Shown: positions 53,837-62,479, counted from the stretch's first letter. The stretch: 64,000 bases of DNA from Aliiroseovarius crassostreae (GCF_001307765.1 NZ_LKBA01000006.1:186001-250000); one strand, 5' to 3'. Numbers and translations are program-made. The notes: generated from the sequence alone by a model not told the origin.

Positions 53837-54211
53837 GCTCGTCCTTGTTCACTCTGCCCTGTTCAAATCACTTTCCCTTGCACGCGGCACTACTAAAGGC
53901 GAATCGTTGCGCGCCGAGGGCTTAGTCATTCCATGATGACTTCCGTTTTAGCCGATGAGAAGAAATTATAAAACGTCTGTTCCAATGACGCCCCGCCTGA
54001 TCAGCGAAAATCACCGGAAAACCGGGGAAAAACCTGTTTCCAATTGACGATAAAGCACTTTCCAACCCGGTTTTTCGCGCAAACTGTGGCCCGGACACCC
54101 CCCAGCCCGTGTTCCGTCCTTCCTTGCGTCCGGTTTGCCACAGCTTGGCTTGACCCGCCCAAAATGGCTGTTAAACCCGTCGCAACTCTACTTAGCCAAA
54201 GGATCTGGGCC
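53837..54211. other. 375-base divergent gap between zauP-like and tkt
   Basis: No gene or strong secondary structure seen. It must hold the promoters of the division pair and transketolase; no convincing -35/-10 set at good spacing was found. A frame continuing upstream of tkt is open here but lacks family-like residues. Confidence 0.5.
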
Positions 54212-56236
54212 TTGGATATCGCAACCCTTCGCAAAAACCATCCCGACCACTGGAACAAGGCTGCGGCCATCCGTGCGCTGACGCTTGACGCGGTGGCGGC
54301 GGCCAATTCCGGTCACTCCGGCATGCCGATGGGCATGGCTGACGTGGCGACAGTCCTGTTCGAAAATCACCTGAAATTCGACGCCTCACAGCCGCGTTGG
54401 GCGGACCGTGACCGGTTCATCCTGTCGGCGGGCCACGGCTCGATGCTGATCTATTCGCTGCTTTATCTTACCGGTTACGAAGACGTGACGCTGGAGCAGA
54501 TCAAGAACTTCCGCCAATGGGGCGCGATCACGGCTGGTCACCCGGAATATGGCCATGTGTCGGGGGTGGAAACCACCACTGGCCCGCTGGGTCAGGGTAT
54601 TTCCAACGCCGTGGGCTTTGCCATGGCCGAAGAAATCCAGCGCGCCCGCTACGGCAAAAAAGTCGTGGATCACTACACTTACGTGATCGCCGGCGACGGT
54701 TGCCTGATGGAAGGCGTGAGCCAGGAAGCCATCGGCCTGGCTGGCCGTCACGAGCTGGGCAAGCTGATTGTGCTTTGGGACAACAACGACATCACCATCG
54801 ACGGCAAGGTGTCCCTGTCCGATCGCACTGATCAGGTTCAGCGGTTCAAAGCCTCGGGCTGGCATGTGATTGAAATCGACGGGCACAACCCCGAAGAAAT
54901 CGACGCGGCCATCACCAAAGCCAAAACCACCCAAAAGCCATCGATGATCGCGTGTAAAACGCATATCGCCCTGGGTCACGCCGCACAGGACACCTCCAAA
55001 GGCCATGGCGCGCTGACCGATGCGGAGCAGCTTAAAGCTGCGAAAGAAGCTTACGGCTACCCGCTTGAGCCCTTCGCGGTTCCCGCCAATGTGAAAGCAG
55101 CCTGGGAAGCCATCGGCGCACGTGGCGTGGCCGATCGCGAAGCCTGGGAAGCCCGCTTTGCCGAGATTTCCGAGCGCAAACAGGGCGAGTTCAATCGCGC
55201 CTATGCCCTTGAAGCTCCTAAGAAATTGTCGGCTGTCATCCGCCAGCTGAAAAAACAGGTCGCCGAGGAGCAGCCCAAGGTCGCAACCCGCAAATCGTCC
55301 GAAATGGCGCTGGCTGTGATCAACCCGGTGATGCCGGAAACCGTGGGTGGCTCGGCTGACCTGACCGGGTCGAACAACACAAAAACCGGCGATCTGGGCG
55401 TGTTCGACACCGACAACCGCAAAGGCCGTTATGTCTATTGGGGCATCCGTGAACACGGCATGGCAGCGGCGATGAACGGCATGGCGCTGCATGGCGGCAT
55501 GCGCCCCTATGGCGGCACGTTCTTCTGCTTCACCGACTATGCGCGCCCCTCGATGCGTCTGGCGGCGCTGATGGGCATTCCGACCGTGTTTGTGATGACC
55601 CATGACAGCATTGGCGTGGGTGAAGATGGCCCGACCCACCAGCCGGTGGAACACCTGTCGATCTGCCGCGCAACCCCGAACAGCTTCACCTTCCGCCCGG
55701 CCGACACGGCTGAAACCGCAGAGGCGTGGGAGATTGCCCTGAGCGAAAAAACCACCCCGTCCACCATGGTTCTGACCCGTCAGAACCTGCCGACGCTGCG
55801 CACCGAGTACAAGCAGAAAAACCTTGTTTCTCAAGGGGCTTACGTGCTGGCCGATGCGGAATGCGGCAAGCGTCAGGTGATCCTGATCGCCACCGGGTCC
55901 GAAGTGTCCCTGGCGATGGAAGCGCGGGCCGCGCTTGAAGCCCAGGGCATCGGCACCCGCGTGGTCTCCATGCCCTGTATGGAGCTGTTTGCCCAGCAGG
56001 ACGAGGCGTATCGCCGTAAAGTTCTGCCCGCTGGCCCCGTCCGTGTGGGCGTGGAAGCGGCTGTGCGCGATGGCGGCTGGGATCGTTGGCTTCTGGGCGA
56101 GCGTGGACGCGAAGCGAAGCAGGCATTTGTCGGCATGGACGGCTTCGGCGCATCAGCCCCGGCAGACGTGCTGTATGAGAAGTTTGGCATCACCTCTGAC
56201 AACGTGGTCGAGACGGCAAAAACCCTGCTCGGCTAA
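54212..56236 (+). CDS. tkt: Transketolase
   Basis: 674-aa TPP-dependent enzyme of the non-oxidative pentose phosphate pathway. It starts [20 protein letters not shown], then [20 protein letters not shown], the TPP motif [20 protein letters not shown] with [10 protein letters not shown], and the pyrimidine-binding [19 protein letters not shown] chose the TTG at 54212 with AAAGGA nine bases upstream, giving the family-typical N-terminus; an ATG 56 codons earlier would add a nonhomologous tail. The rpiA gene at 8286 shares the same palindrome pair in its 3' flank. Confidence 0.95.
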   Translation: MDIATLRKNHPDHWNKAAAIRALTLDAVAAANSGHSGMPMGMADVATVLFENHLKFDASQPRWADRDRFILSAGHGSMLIYSLLYLTGYEDVTLEQIKNFRQWGAITAGHPEYGHVSGVETTTGPLGQGISNAVGFAMAEEIQRARYGKKVVDHYTYVIAGDGCLMEGVSQEAIGLAGRHELGKLIVLWDNNDITIDGKVSLSDRTDQVQRFKASGWHVIEIDGHNPEEIDAAITKAKTTQKPSMIACKTHIALGHAAQDTSKGHGALTDAEQLKAAKEAYGYPLEPFAVPANVKAAWEAIGARGVADREAWEARFAEISERKQGEFNRAYALEAPKKLSAVIRQLKKQVAEEQPKVATRKSSEMALAVINPVMPETVGGSADLTGSNNTKTGDLGVFDTDNRKGRYVYWGIREHGMAAAMNGMALHGGMRPYGGTFFCFTDYARPSMRLAALMGIPTVFVMTHDSIGVGEDGPTHQPVEHLSICRATPNSFTFRPADTAETAEAWEIALSEKTTPSTMVLTRQNLPTLRTEYKQKNLVSQGAYVLADAECGKRQVILIATGSEVSLAMEARAALEAQGIGTRVVSMPCMELFAQQDEAYRRKVLPAGPVRVGVEAAVRDGGWDRWLLGERGREAKQAFVGMDGFGASAPADVLYEKFGITSDNVVETAKTLLG

Positions 56237-56263
56237 GGCTGCAAATCCTTGCTGAAAAACCCG

Positions 56264-56294
56264 GACGCCCCGCCGACAGGTTGGGGCGTCTTTT
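56264..56294 (+). terminator. Rho-independent terminator after tkt
   Basis: GACGCCCC/GGGGCGTC stem followed by TTTTC. Confidence 0.8.
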
Positions 56295-56299
56295 CTTGG

Positions 56300-56345
56300 A
56301 AAGTTTAAACTTTGTCGGGCCCTGAAACCGGAAAGTTTAAACTTT
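56300..56345. repeat. AAAGTTTAAACTTT palindrome pair downstream of tkt
   Basis: Two perfect copies at 56300-56313 and 56332-56345 (32 bp apart), with a degenerate third (AAAATTAAAGTTTT) near 56363. It matches the pair at 8228-8272 beside rpiA. Confidence 0.92.
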
Positions 56346-56459
56346 TCCGCCGCCAAAATTCGAAAAATTAAAGTTTTCAGACATGATCACAGGGGTTTTC
56401 GCTTCCCCTTCCCGCCCTGATCAGACAGGTTGAAACCTGTCTGACTGCAGGACCCCAAG

Positions 56460-57335
56460 ATGCCTCCCTCCCTTTCCAAAAACCTGCGCGATAATTTACG
56501 GGGTGCGCTGTTCATGGTGTTTTCCATGGGCGCCTTTGCGCTGGAGGACATGGCCCTGAAGGCCGCCGCCCGCGACATCCCGATCGGTCAAGCGGTGGCG
56601 CTGTTTGGCGCCGCAGGAATGGTGATTTTTGCCCTAATGGCGCGTGCGCAGGGACAACGGATCTTTCACCCGGATCTGCTGTCCCCGGTGCTGATCTGGC
56701 GGTCGCTGTTTGAGATTTCCGGGCGCTTGTTTTACGCGCTGGCCATTGCGTTGACCCCGCTGTCGAGCGCCTCGGCCATCCTGCAGGCCACGCCCCTGGT
56801 GGTGGCGCTGGGGGCCGTTGTGGTTTTTGGTGAGCGGGTCGGTCTGCGCCGCTGGATGGCCATTGCCATGGGGTTTGTCGGCGTTCTGATGATCCTGCGA
56901 CCGGGGCTGGACGCGTTTGACCCGCTGTCGGGTTTTGCCGTTCTGGGCATGCTGGGCTTTGCCGGGCGCGATCTGGCAACGCGGGCCAGCCCCGTGTCGA
57001 TGTCTTCCGCACAATTGGGCGTGGCCGGGTTTGCGGTGCTGACGCTGGCGGGAGTGGTTTTGATCAGCTTTGGCGGTGTCGCACGCCCGACCCCTGCCAG
57101 CCTTGGTTTTGTGGCGATGGCCAGTGTCATCGGGGTTCTGGCTTATGCGGCGCTTACCCGTGCGATGCGGGTCCGAGAGATGTCGGTTGTGACGCCGTTT
57201 CGCTATTCCCGGCTGCTTTTTGCGCTGATCCTGGGCATCACGGTGTTTGGCGAGCAACCGGATCTGATGACGCTGCTGGGGTCTTTGGTGATTGTCTCAA
57301 GCGGGGTGGTTTTGTTACATAAGCGTGCAAGATAG
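56460..57335 (+). CDS. DMT-superfamily EamA exporter
   Basis: 291-aa ten-helix exporter with two EamA halves: NLRGALFMVFSMGAFALEDM, FYALAIALTPLSSASAILQATPLVVALGA and, in the second half, YAALTRAMRVREMSVVTPFRYSRLLFALILG. It is related in design but not closely to the EamA protein at 11183. Substrate unknown. The frame begins at ATG 56460 near the palindrome repeats. It converges on the AT-richer orphan gene, with eight bases between them. Confidence 0.88.
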   Translation: MPPSLSKNLRDNLRGALFMVFSMGAFALEDMALKAAARDIPIGQAVALFGAAGMVIFALMARAQGQRIFHPDLLSPVLIWRSLFEISGRLFYALAIALTPLSSASAILQATPLVVALGAVVVFGERVGLRRWMAIAMGFVGVLMILRPGLDAFDPLSGFAVLGMLGFAGRDLATRASPVSMSSAQLGVAGFAVLTLAGVVLISFGGVARPTPASLGFVAMASVIGVLAYAALTRAMRVREMSVVTPFRYSRLLFALILGITVFGEQPDLMTLLGSLVIVSSGVVLLHKRAR

Positions 57336-57343
57336 TGAGGACT

Positions 57344-57865
57344 CTACCGTCTCAATGTAATTTCATCCATCGGCGGCCAACCAAGAAAACTACGCCAATC
57401 GATGAACGGCCCCAGTTCTCTAAGAACTGAATCATCTATGTAGCGCCCTTTCATCAACTCACGCTGGCAATCTGACACATACTCACAAATCGCTTCCCAG
57501 ATTTCTTGGTTTGTCAAATCGCCGGTCTTCCAAAGCGTGTGCTCCGGAGCGAGCTTATGCGTGCGGAAGGTAAAGACCTTTTTTCGACTAACGGGGTTGC
57601 GCTTTTTCTCTGCGCTAAAATACTCCCCACGGATTTGAGTTCCAAGAAAATGCAAACGAATATACCCGATAATTTCATTGAACTGCCAAGGGCCATATTT
57701 CTGGTCGTGGGGATTCGAAAGAAACATCTCAGTGTTACTCGGCATTTCTTTCCCAGCAGTCGTTCGCCATTGCTCTTGGAGCGGAACCATAAGCCCTTCA
57801 AACCACTTCTGATATTTCTTATCCGAAACTCGGTATACTGGAAGGTCGTAAAAAAACTTGTCCAT
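57344..57865 (-). CDS. AT-richer orphan protein of unknown function
   Basis: 173-aa soluble protein with no family I recognise. It is rich in aromatic and charged residues (KFFYDLPVYRVSDKKYQKWF at the start, WRSFLGWPPMDEITLRR at the end). It has one IGYIRLHFLGTQIRGEYFSA motif region and a central KKRNPVSRKKVFTFRTHKL. Base composition is clearly lower in GC than both neighbours, and codon choices differ (many AAA, TTT, TAT), suggesting recent acquisition. It is squeezed between two genes with 8 and 11 bases to spare. It has a weak ribosome site. Confidence 0.65.
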   Translation of the reverse strand: MDKFFYDLPVYRVSDKKYQKWFEGLMVPLQEQWRTTAGKEMPSNTEMFLSNPHDQKYGPWQFNEIIGYIRLHFLGTQIRGEYFSAEKKRNPVSRKKVFTFRTHKLAPEHTLWKTGDLTNQEIWEAICEYVSDCQRELMKGRYIDDSVLRELGPFIDWRSFLGWPPMDEITLRR

Positions 57866-57876
57866 TATTAGTCTTA

Positions 57877-58839
57877 CTACGCCTTTCCCTTGAAGATCGC
57901 TTGCCAGATCGGGGCGATGATCCGGGTGGCGAGCGGAATAAGGAGGACCCCCAGGATCAGGCCCACCACGCCATCAAGGGCCGCGGTCACCGCCCATGCG
58001 ACAAAGCCCTGGGCCTGTGTGACGGAATGCGCGGCGGCCTCGGCGATACGGTAGATCGAGTTGTAAGGTTCATGCAGGCCCAGTTCATGCGCGCCGTGGA
58101 TCACGATGGATCCGCCGACCCAGATCATTGCAGCGGTGCCGATAATGGTGAGCAATTTCATGAAGATGGGCATGAACTTCACCAACCCGAGACCAAAGTT
58201 TCGGGTCAGGCCGAGGCGCCCTGTCCGGGCCAGGAACAGCCCCACGTCATCCATTTTCACGATGATCGCCACGGAGCCGTAGACGGCGATGGTGATGCCG
58301 ATCCCGGCAATGGCCAGCCCGCCCGCCTTGGCGTAGATGGACCCTTCCGGCAGGGCGGCGAGGATGATTGTCATGATTTCGGCCGACAGGATGAAATCGG
58401 TTTTGATGGCGCCTGCGACCTTGCTTTCTTCCAGGTGGGTCGGATCGCCTTCTTCGTGGTCTGCGTGATCCCATTTATGTTCGTGCGGAAAGAGCACATG
58501 CCAGACCTTCTCTGCCCCTTCAAAGCACAGGTAGGCCCCGCCCAGCATCAGGAGGGGGGCCACCAGCCAGGGGGCGAAGGTGGACAGGAGGAGGGCTGCG
58601 GGCAGCAGGATCAGCAGCTTGTTCTTGATCGACCCCCAGGCGATGCGCCCGATGATCGGCAACTCGCGCGCGGGGGCAAAGCCCTGCACATATTTTGGTG
58701 TCACAGCCGCATCATCAATCACCGCGCCTGCGGCCTTGACCCCGGCCTTTGCGGCCTGGGCGGCCACGTCATCAACCGAGGCGGCCGCCACTTTGGCGAT
58801 CCCCGCCACATCATCCAGCAATGCAATCAGACCACTCAT
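57877..58839 (-). CDS. DUF808 (YedI-like) membrane protein
   Basis: 320-aa polytopic membrane protein of the DUF808/YedI family, marked by SGLIALLDDVAGIAKVAAAS, DDAAVTPKYVQGFAPARELP, a KNKLLILLPAALLLS helix and a His-rich HEHKWDHADHEEGDP loop. Eight or more helices follow. Function is unknown; some members are called inner-membrane proteins of the YedI type. I used ATG 58839; a GTG one codon earlier is also possible. Confidence 0.85.
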   Translation of the reverse strand: MSGLIALLDDVAGIAKVAAASVDDVAAQAAKAGVKAAGAVIDDAAVTPKYVQGFAPARELPIIGRIAWGSIKNKLLILLPAALLLSTFAPWLVAPLLMLGGAYLCFEGAEKVWHVLFPHEHKWDHADHEEGDPTHLEESKVAGAIKTDFILSAEIMTIILAALPEGSIYAKAGGLAIAGIGITIAVYGSVAIIVKMDDVGLFLARTGRLGLTRNFGLGLVKFMPIFMKLLTIIGTAAMIWVGGSIVIHGAHELGLHEPYNSIYRIAEAAAHSVTQAQGFVAWAVTAALDGVVGLILGVLLIPLATRIIAPIWQAIFKGKA

Positions 58840-59005
58840 CACCCCTGCCCCGTATCAACTGCGCGTTCCGGCGAATCCTACGGGTTGGCCACGGGAGGGG
58901 CAAGGGGCAGCCGGTTGGCGCGGGGAGATTGTCTGGGCCATGGCGTTCTGCGGCAGGCCCCCTCTGCGGCGATTGAGGCGGCAGATTTCACCGGGGTTGC
59001 GCTGG

Positions 59006-59040
59006 GGATTGCGCTAACATGGCATGTTTTCGCTAACATG
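59006..59040 (+). promoter_or_regulatory. CceR-like palindromic operator pair upstream of gap1
   Basis: CATGTTTTCGCTAACATG (59023-59040) holds TGTTTTCGCTAACA, 12 of 14 to TGTTAGCGCTAACA. A weaker site ending GCGCTAACA lies 19 bp earlier. It is 109-143 bases before the gap1 ATG, in a 309-base gap (58840-59148) with no other feature seen. Confidence 0.6.
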
Positions 59041-59148
59041 CGGAGGGGAAAGGCGAATTCGACATTGGACCATGCCCGCCCCCCGTCTATACCCGGCGCA
59101 AATGCCAATGGCCGCCTGGGGGGTGGCCGGAATTCAAGAGGTACTTCG

Positions 59149-60147
59149 ATGACTGTGAAAGTCGGGATCAACGGATTTGGCCGCATTGGCCGCTGCACGC
59201 TTGCTCAGATCGCCGCATCTGGCCGCAAGGACATCCAGGTTGTGAAACTGAACGCCACGGGCCCGGCCGAAAGCGCCGCGCATCTGCTGAAATATGACAG
59301 CGTGCACGGGCGGTTCCCCAACGAGGTGGTGCTGGGTGACGGCACCATGGACGTGGGTCAGGGCCCGATGCAGCTGATGTCGACCTATGACATGAACGAG
59401 CTGGACTGGTCCGGCTGTGACGTGGTTCTGGAATGCACCGGCAAGTTCAATGACGGCGAAAAGGCCAAGGCGCATATTGAGCGCGGCGCCAAGAAGGTGC
59501 TTCTGTCGGCCCCCGGCAAGAACGTGGACAAGACCATCGTCTTCGGCGTGAATGACGAGATGCTGGAAGCCTCGGACGTGATGGTGTCGAACGGCTCCTG
59601 CACCACCAACTGTCTGGCCCCGGTGGCCAAGGTGCTGAACAACGCCTTTGGCATCGAAAGCGGCATCATGACCACGATCCACGCCTATACTGGCGACCAG
59701 CCGACGCTGGACCGTCGCCACAAGGATCTGTATCGCGCCCGCGCGGCCGCCATGTCGATGATCCCGACCTCAACCGGTGCCGCGAAAGCCCTGGGCGAGG
59801 TTCTGCCCGCGCTGAAAGGCAAGCTGGATGGCTCTGCCGTGCGCGTGCCGACCCCGAATGTCTCGGCCGTGGACCTGACCGTGGTGCTGAACAAAGACGT
59901 GTCGGAAGCCGACGTGAACGCGGTGATGAAAGAGATGTCGGAAGGCGCAATGAAGGGCGTTCTGGGGTACACCGAAGAAAAACTGGTGTCGACCGATTTC
60001 AACCACACCGAGGAAAGCTCGATCTTCGCAGCTGACCAGACCAAGGTGATCGGTGGCCGCCTGCTGCGCGTGCTGGCCTGGTATGACAATGAATGGGGCT
60101 TCTCGACCCGTATGGGCGACGTGGCCGTCAAGATGGGCTCGATCTGA
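59149..60147 (+). CDS. gap: Glyceraldehyde-3-phosphate dehydrogenase (first copy)
   Basis: 332-aa GAPDH interconverting glyceraldehyde 3-phosphate and 1,3-bisphosphoglycerate. It has the Rossmann start KVGINGFGRIGR, the catalytic Cys in SNGSCTTNCLAP and YDNEWGFSTRMG. At the cofactor site the usual Asp after the second strand is replaced: VVKLNATG has Ala36 where the second copy has Asp, and the later position reads LDRRHKDLYRAR. These changes are those seen in NADP-tolerant GapB or plastid-type enzymes, so it may use NADP(H) or work in the gluconeogenic direction. AAGAGG precedes the ATG. The longer upstream frame is antisense to DUF808 and not coding. Confidence 0.95.
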   Translation: MTVKVGINGFGRIGRCTLAQIAASGRKDIQVVKLNATGPAESAAHLLKYDSVHGRFPNEVVLGDGTMDVGQGPMQLMSTYDMNELDWSGCDVVLECTGKFNDGEKAKAHIERGAKKVLLSAPGKNVDKTIVFGVNDEMLEASDVMVSNGSCTTNCLAPVAKVLNNAFGIESGIMTTIHAYTGDQPTLDRRHKDLYRARAAAMSMIPTSTGAAKALGEVLPALKGKLDGSAVRVPTPNVSAVDLTVVLNKDVSEADVNAVMKEMSEGAMKGVLGYTEEKLVSTDFNHTEESSIFAADQTKVIGGRLLRVLAWYDNEWGFSTRMGDVAVKMGSI

Positions 60148-60176
60148 TCTGACCCTTTGATCCGATGGAAATACTG

Positions 60177-60209
60177 ACCCCCGGTTGGCCCTGCCTGCCG
60201 GGGTTTTTT
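60177..60209 (+). terminator. Rho-independent terminator after gap1
   Basis: CCCCCGG...CCGGGG stem followed by TTTTTT. Confidence 0.85.
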
Positions 60210-60282
60210 CGTGGGGATCGCCCGCGGCCCTTTGCCCCCCTGCCCCCTTGCGCCCCCTTGCCCTGCCGCCGCATCCCGGTGA

Positions 60283-60396
60283 TAAAGCACTTCGGGATAA
60301 ACTTGTGACACATGGTTATTCCGAAACGCCGATAACTTTGATATCTCTGACAGTGTTTCAACTTTCCCCTGTCTCAGGTTAAAGTAGAAACGCTTT
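60283..60396 (+). repeat. GCGTTTCG paired-hairpin element, full copy
   Basis: AAAGCACTTCGGGATAAAC to GTTATTCCGAAACGCC (first hairpin), spacer with TTGATATCTCTGACAGTG, then TTTCAACTTTCCCCTGTCTC to AGTAGAAACGCTTTCG. It is nearly identical to the reverse copy at 44047. It separates the two gap genes together with the small ORF. Confidence 0.92.
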
Positions 60397-60422
60397 CGTG
60401 GCCTCAACGACAGGAGCAGCCT

Positions 60423-60566
60423 GTGACCAATCAGATCGCCTTTTCCATTGCCTTTGTGATCCTGGTCGCTCTAGGGCTGGATTATGCCCTGTCGGACCTT
60501 TCCAACAGCTTGTTTTTAGGACGAAAATTCCTGGAGCTGACCGAATGGATGGCCTTCTGGCGCTGA
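60423..60566 (+). CDS. 47-aa membrane micro-protein between the gap genes
   Basis: Starts with GTG, read as VTNQIAFSIAFVILVALGLD: one membrane helix, then a short LSNSLFLGRKFLELTEWMAFWR end containing two tryptophans. It has AGGAGCAGCCT before the GTG. I recall similar small proteins, ending in E-W-x-A-F-W-R, next to gap genes of Rhodobacterales, which supports its being real. Function is unknown; it is too short for standard gene-finder cut-offs. Confidence 0.7.
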   Translation: MTNQIAFSIAFVILVALGLDYALSDLSNSLFLGRKFLELTEWMAFWR

Positions 60567-60622
60567 GCCCCCCGGTAAATCTGACATTTTGGCAACGGGT
60601 TGCACTTCTGCGTGACCCTCTC

Positions 60623-60662
60623 TTGACCTTTCCGTCAAAAAAGCCATGTTAGCGCCAACATG
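60623..60662 (+). promoter_or_regulatory. Promoter overlapped by a CceR-like operator, gap2
   Basis: TTGACC (60623-60628), 17 bases, then ATGTTA as -10. The palindrome CATGTTAGCGCCAACATG (60645-60662) holds TGTTAGCGCCAACA, 13 of 14 to the CceR consensus, and overlaps the -10, the arrangement of a repressor site. It lies 45 bases before the gap2 ATG. Confidence 0.65.
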
Positions 60663-60706
60663 ACATGCGGCAGCGTCTTGTGCGTGCCCCCGGAAGGAAC
60701 GACGAC

Positions 60707-61708
60707 ATGAGTGTGAAACTGGCCATCAATGGGTTTGGGCGCATCGGCAGACTGGTGCTGCGGGCGCTTGCGGAACAGGGGCGTGACGATCTTGAGGTGG
60801 TGGCGATCAACGATCTCGGTTCGGTTGAGATGAACGCACATCTGCTGGAGTTTGACAGCGTTCATGGGCGGTTCCCCGGCACAGTCACCTATGGCGAAGA
60901 CTGGATGGATGTGGGGCGCGGCAAGATTGCCGTCACCGCGATGCGCAACCCCGATGACCTGCCCTGGGGGCATGTGGATATTGTCCTGGAATGCACCGGG
61001 ATTTTCAAAGGCGACAAGGCGCTGGTGCATCTTGGCAATGGGTCCAGCCGGGTGCTGGTTTCGGCCCCGTCTTCGGGGGCACATAACACCGTGGTCTATG
61101 GCGTGAACCATGACAGCCTGACCTCGGACCATGTGCATGTCTCAAACGCGTCCTGCACCACCAATTGCCTGGCGCCGGTGGCCAAGGTGCTGCATGAAAC
61201 GGTCGGGATCGTAAAGGGGTTCATGACCACCGTGCATTCCTATACCGGCGACCAGCCGACGCTGGACCGGTTGCACAAGAAAGATTTCTACCGTGCCCGT
61301 GCCGCCGCGATGAGCATGATCCCCACCACCACCGGGGCGGCAAAGGCGGTTGGGCTGGTCCTGCCCGAACTGGCCGGCAGGCTGGATGGGGTGGCAATCC
61401 GGGTGCCGACACCGAATGTCTCCTGCGTGGATCTGACCATCGAGGCGGCGCGCGCCACGGATGCGGGCGAGATCAATGCCGCGATACATGCCGCCGCCCA
61501 TGGGCCGCTTCGCGGGGTGCTCGGCGTGACCGACAAGCCGCTTGTCTCGGTTGATTTCAACCACGCCCCCGAAAGCTCGACCTTCGCCACCGATCAGACC
61601 CGTGTAATGGACGGCAATATGGTGCGCATTCTCAGCTGGTATGACAATGAATGGGGATTTTCAAACCGGATGCTGGATACGGCAGCGGAAATGGGAAAAC
61701 ACCTGTGA
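60707..61708 (+). CDS. gap: Glyceraldehyde-3-phosphate dehydrogenase (second copy)
   Basis: 333-aa GAPDH paralog of the first copy. It has the standard NAD-site VVAINDLG with Asp36, catalytic SNASCTTNCLAP and the YDNEWGFSNRM end; its later site reads LDRLHKKDFYRAR. Compared with copy 1 it looks like the NAD-dependent, glycolytic-type enzyme, though identity between the two was not computed. AAGGAACGACGAC precedes the ATG. It has its own promoter with a carbon-regulator-type operator, so the two copies can be controlled separately. A terminator follows. Confidence 0.95.
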   Translation: MSVKLAINGFGRIGRLVLRALAEQGRDDLEVVAINDLGSVEMNAHLLEFDSVHGRFPGTVTYGEDWMDVGRGKIAVTAMRNPDDLPWGHVDIVLECTGIFKGDKALVHLGNGSSRVLVSAPSSGAHNTVVYGVNHDSLTSDHVHVSNASCTTNCLAPVAKVLHETVGIVKGFMTTVHSYTGDQPTLDRLHKKDFYRARAAAMSMIPTTTGAAKAVGLVLPELAGRLDGVAIRVPTPNVSCVDLTIEAARATDAGEINAAIHAAAHGPLRGVLGVTDKPLVSVDFNHAPESSTFATDQTRVMDGNMVRILSWYDNEWGFSNRMLDTAAEMGKHL

Positions 61709-61737
61709 GCGGATGGGGCGCATAAACAGGACCGACA

Positions 61738-61763
61738 GAAGGCCCCGGAGGGGGCCTTTTTTG
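61738..61763 (+). terminator. Rho-independent terminator after gap2
   Basis: AAGGCCCC/GGGGCCTTTTTT hairpin. Confidence 0.9.
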
Positions 61764-61857
61764 TGAACCAAACCCTCAACAGGCGGATTTTTCACAAAGG
61801 GAGGATCGCATTCATGTGCCCCCGCACACGCCCCCCGCAAAGGGGCAAAAGCCGCCT

Positions 61858-62349
61858 CTACCCGATTTTCGCGAGCAGCTTCTCTTTCACCTCAGGGGTG
61901 ACAAATTTCGATACGTCGCCATCCAGCTTGGCGATCTCTTTCACCAGTTTCGACGCAATCGCCTGATATTTTGCCTCTGCCATCAGGAACACGGTTTCGA
62001 CCGAGCTATCCATCGCGCGATTCATGCCAACCATCTGATATTCATACTCAAAATCCGTCACCGCCCGCAGGCCGCGCACGATGATCTGGGCGCCGACATC
62101 ATGGGCGCAGTCGATCAGAAGGTTTTCAAACGGATGGGCAATGATCTCGGTCCCGGTTTCCTGGGCCAGATTTACGCATTCCTCTTCGACCATGGCCACC
62201 CGCTCCTCGAGCGAGAACATCGGCCCCTTTCCGGTGTTGATCGCCACCCCAATCACCAGCCGATCCACCAGCGCACAGGCACGGCGGATGATATCGGTAT
62301 GTCCGAGCGTGATCGGATCGAAAGTTCCGGGATAAAGACCAACGCGCAT
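61858..62349 (-). CDS. coaD: Phosphopantetheine adenylyltransferase
   Basis: 163-aa enzyme making dephospho-CoA from 4'-phosphopantetheine and ATP. It has the nucleotidyltransferase start RVGLYPGTFDPITLGHTDII with the T/HxGH motif, and GLRAVTDFEYEYQMVGMNRA. ATG 62349 (AGGAGG seven bases upstream) is preferred over an ATG two codons earlier. A full GCGTTTCG element lies just upstream of the ribosome site, within 15 bases of the ATG, so it probably forms part of the 5' leader. Confidence 0.95.
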   Translation of the reverse strand: MRVGLYPGTFDPITLGHTDIIRRACALVDRLVIGVAINTGKGPMFSLEERVAMVEEECVNLAQETGTEIIAHPFENLLIDCAHDVGAQIIVRGLRAVTDFEYEYQMVGMNRAMDSSVETVFLMAEAKYQAIASKLVKEIAKLDGDVSKFVTPEVKEKLLAKIG

Positions 62350-62361
62350 ATTCATGCCTCC

Positions 62362-62479
62362 TAAAGCGTTTCGGGATAAACTTGAGACACATGTTTATTC
62401 CGAAACGCCCACAACATTGTTATCACTTACGGCGTTTCGACTTTTCCCTGTCCCAGGCGAACGTCGAAACGCTTTAAAG
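62362..62479 (+). repeat. GCGTTTCG paired-hairpin element, full copy
   Basis: AAAGCGTTTCGGGATAAAC/GTTTATTCCGAAACGCC hairpin (one mismatch), spacer, then GGCGTTTCGAC/GTCGAAACGCTTT hairpin around CCCTGTCCCAGG. It is the best-preserved copy and sits at the coaD 5' end. Confidence 0.93.

Noticed and set aside
57901-59148. Long open frame continuing upstream of gap1
   Set aside because: It is antisense to the DUF808 gene, has low-quality composition (many Gly/His/Gln repeats) and no family features; GAPDH begins cleanly at 59149 with a ribosome site.
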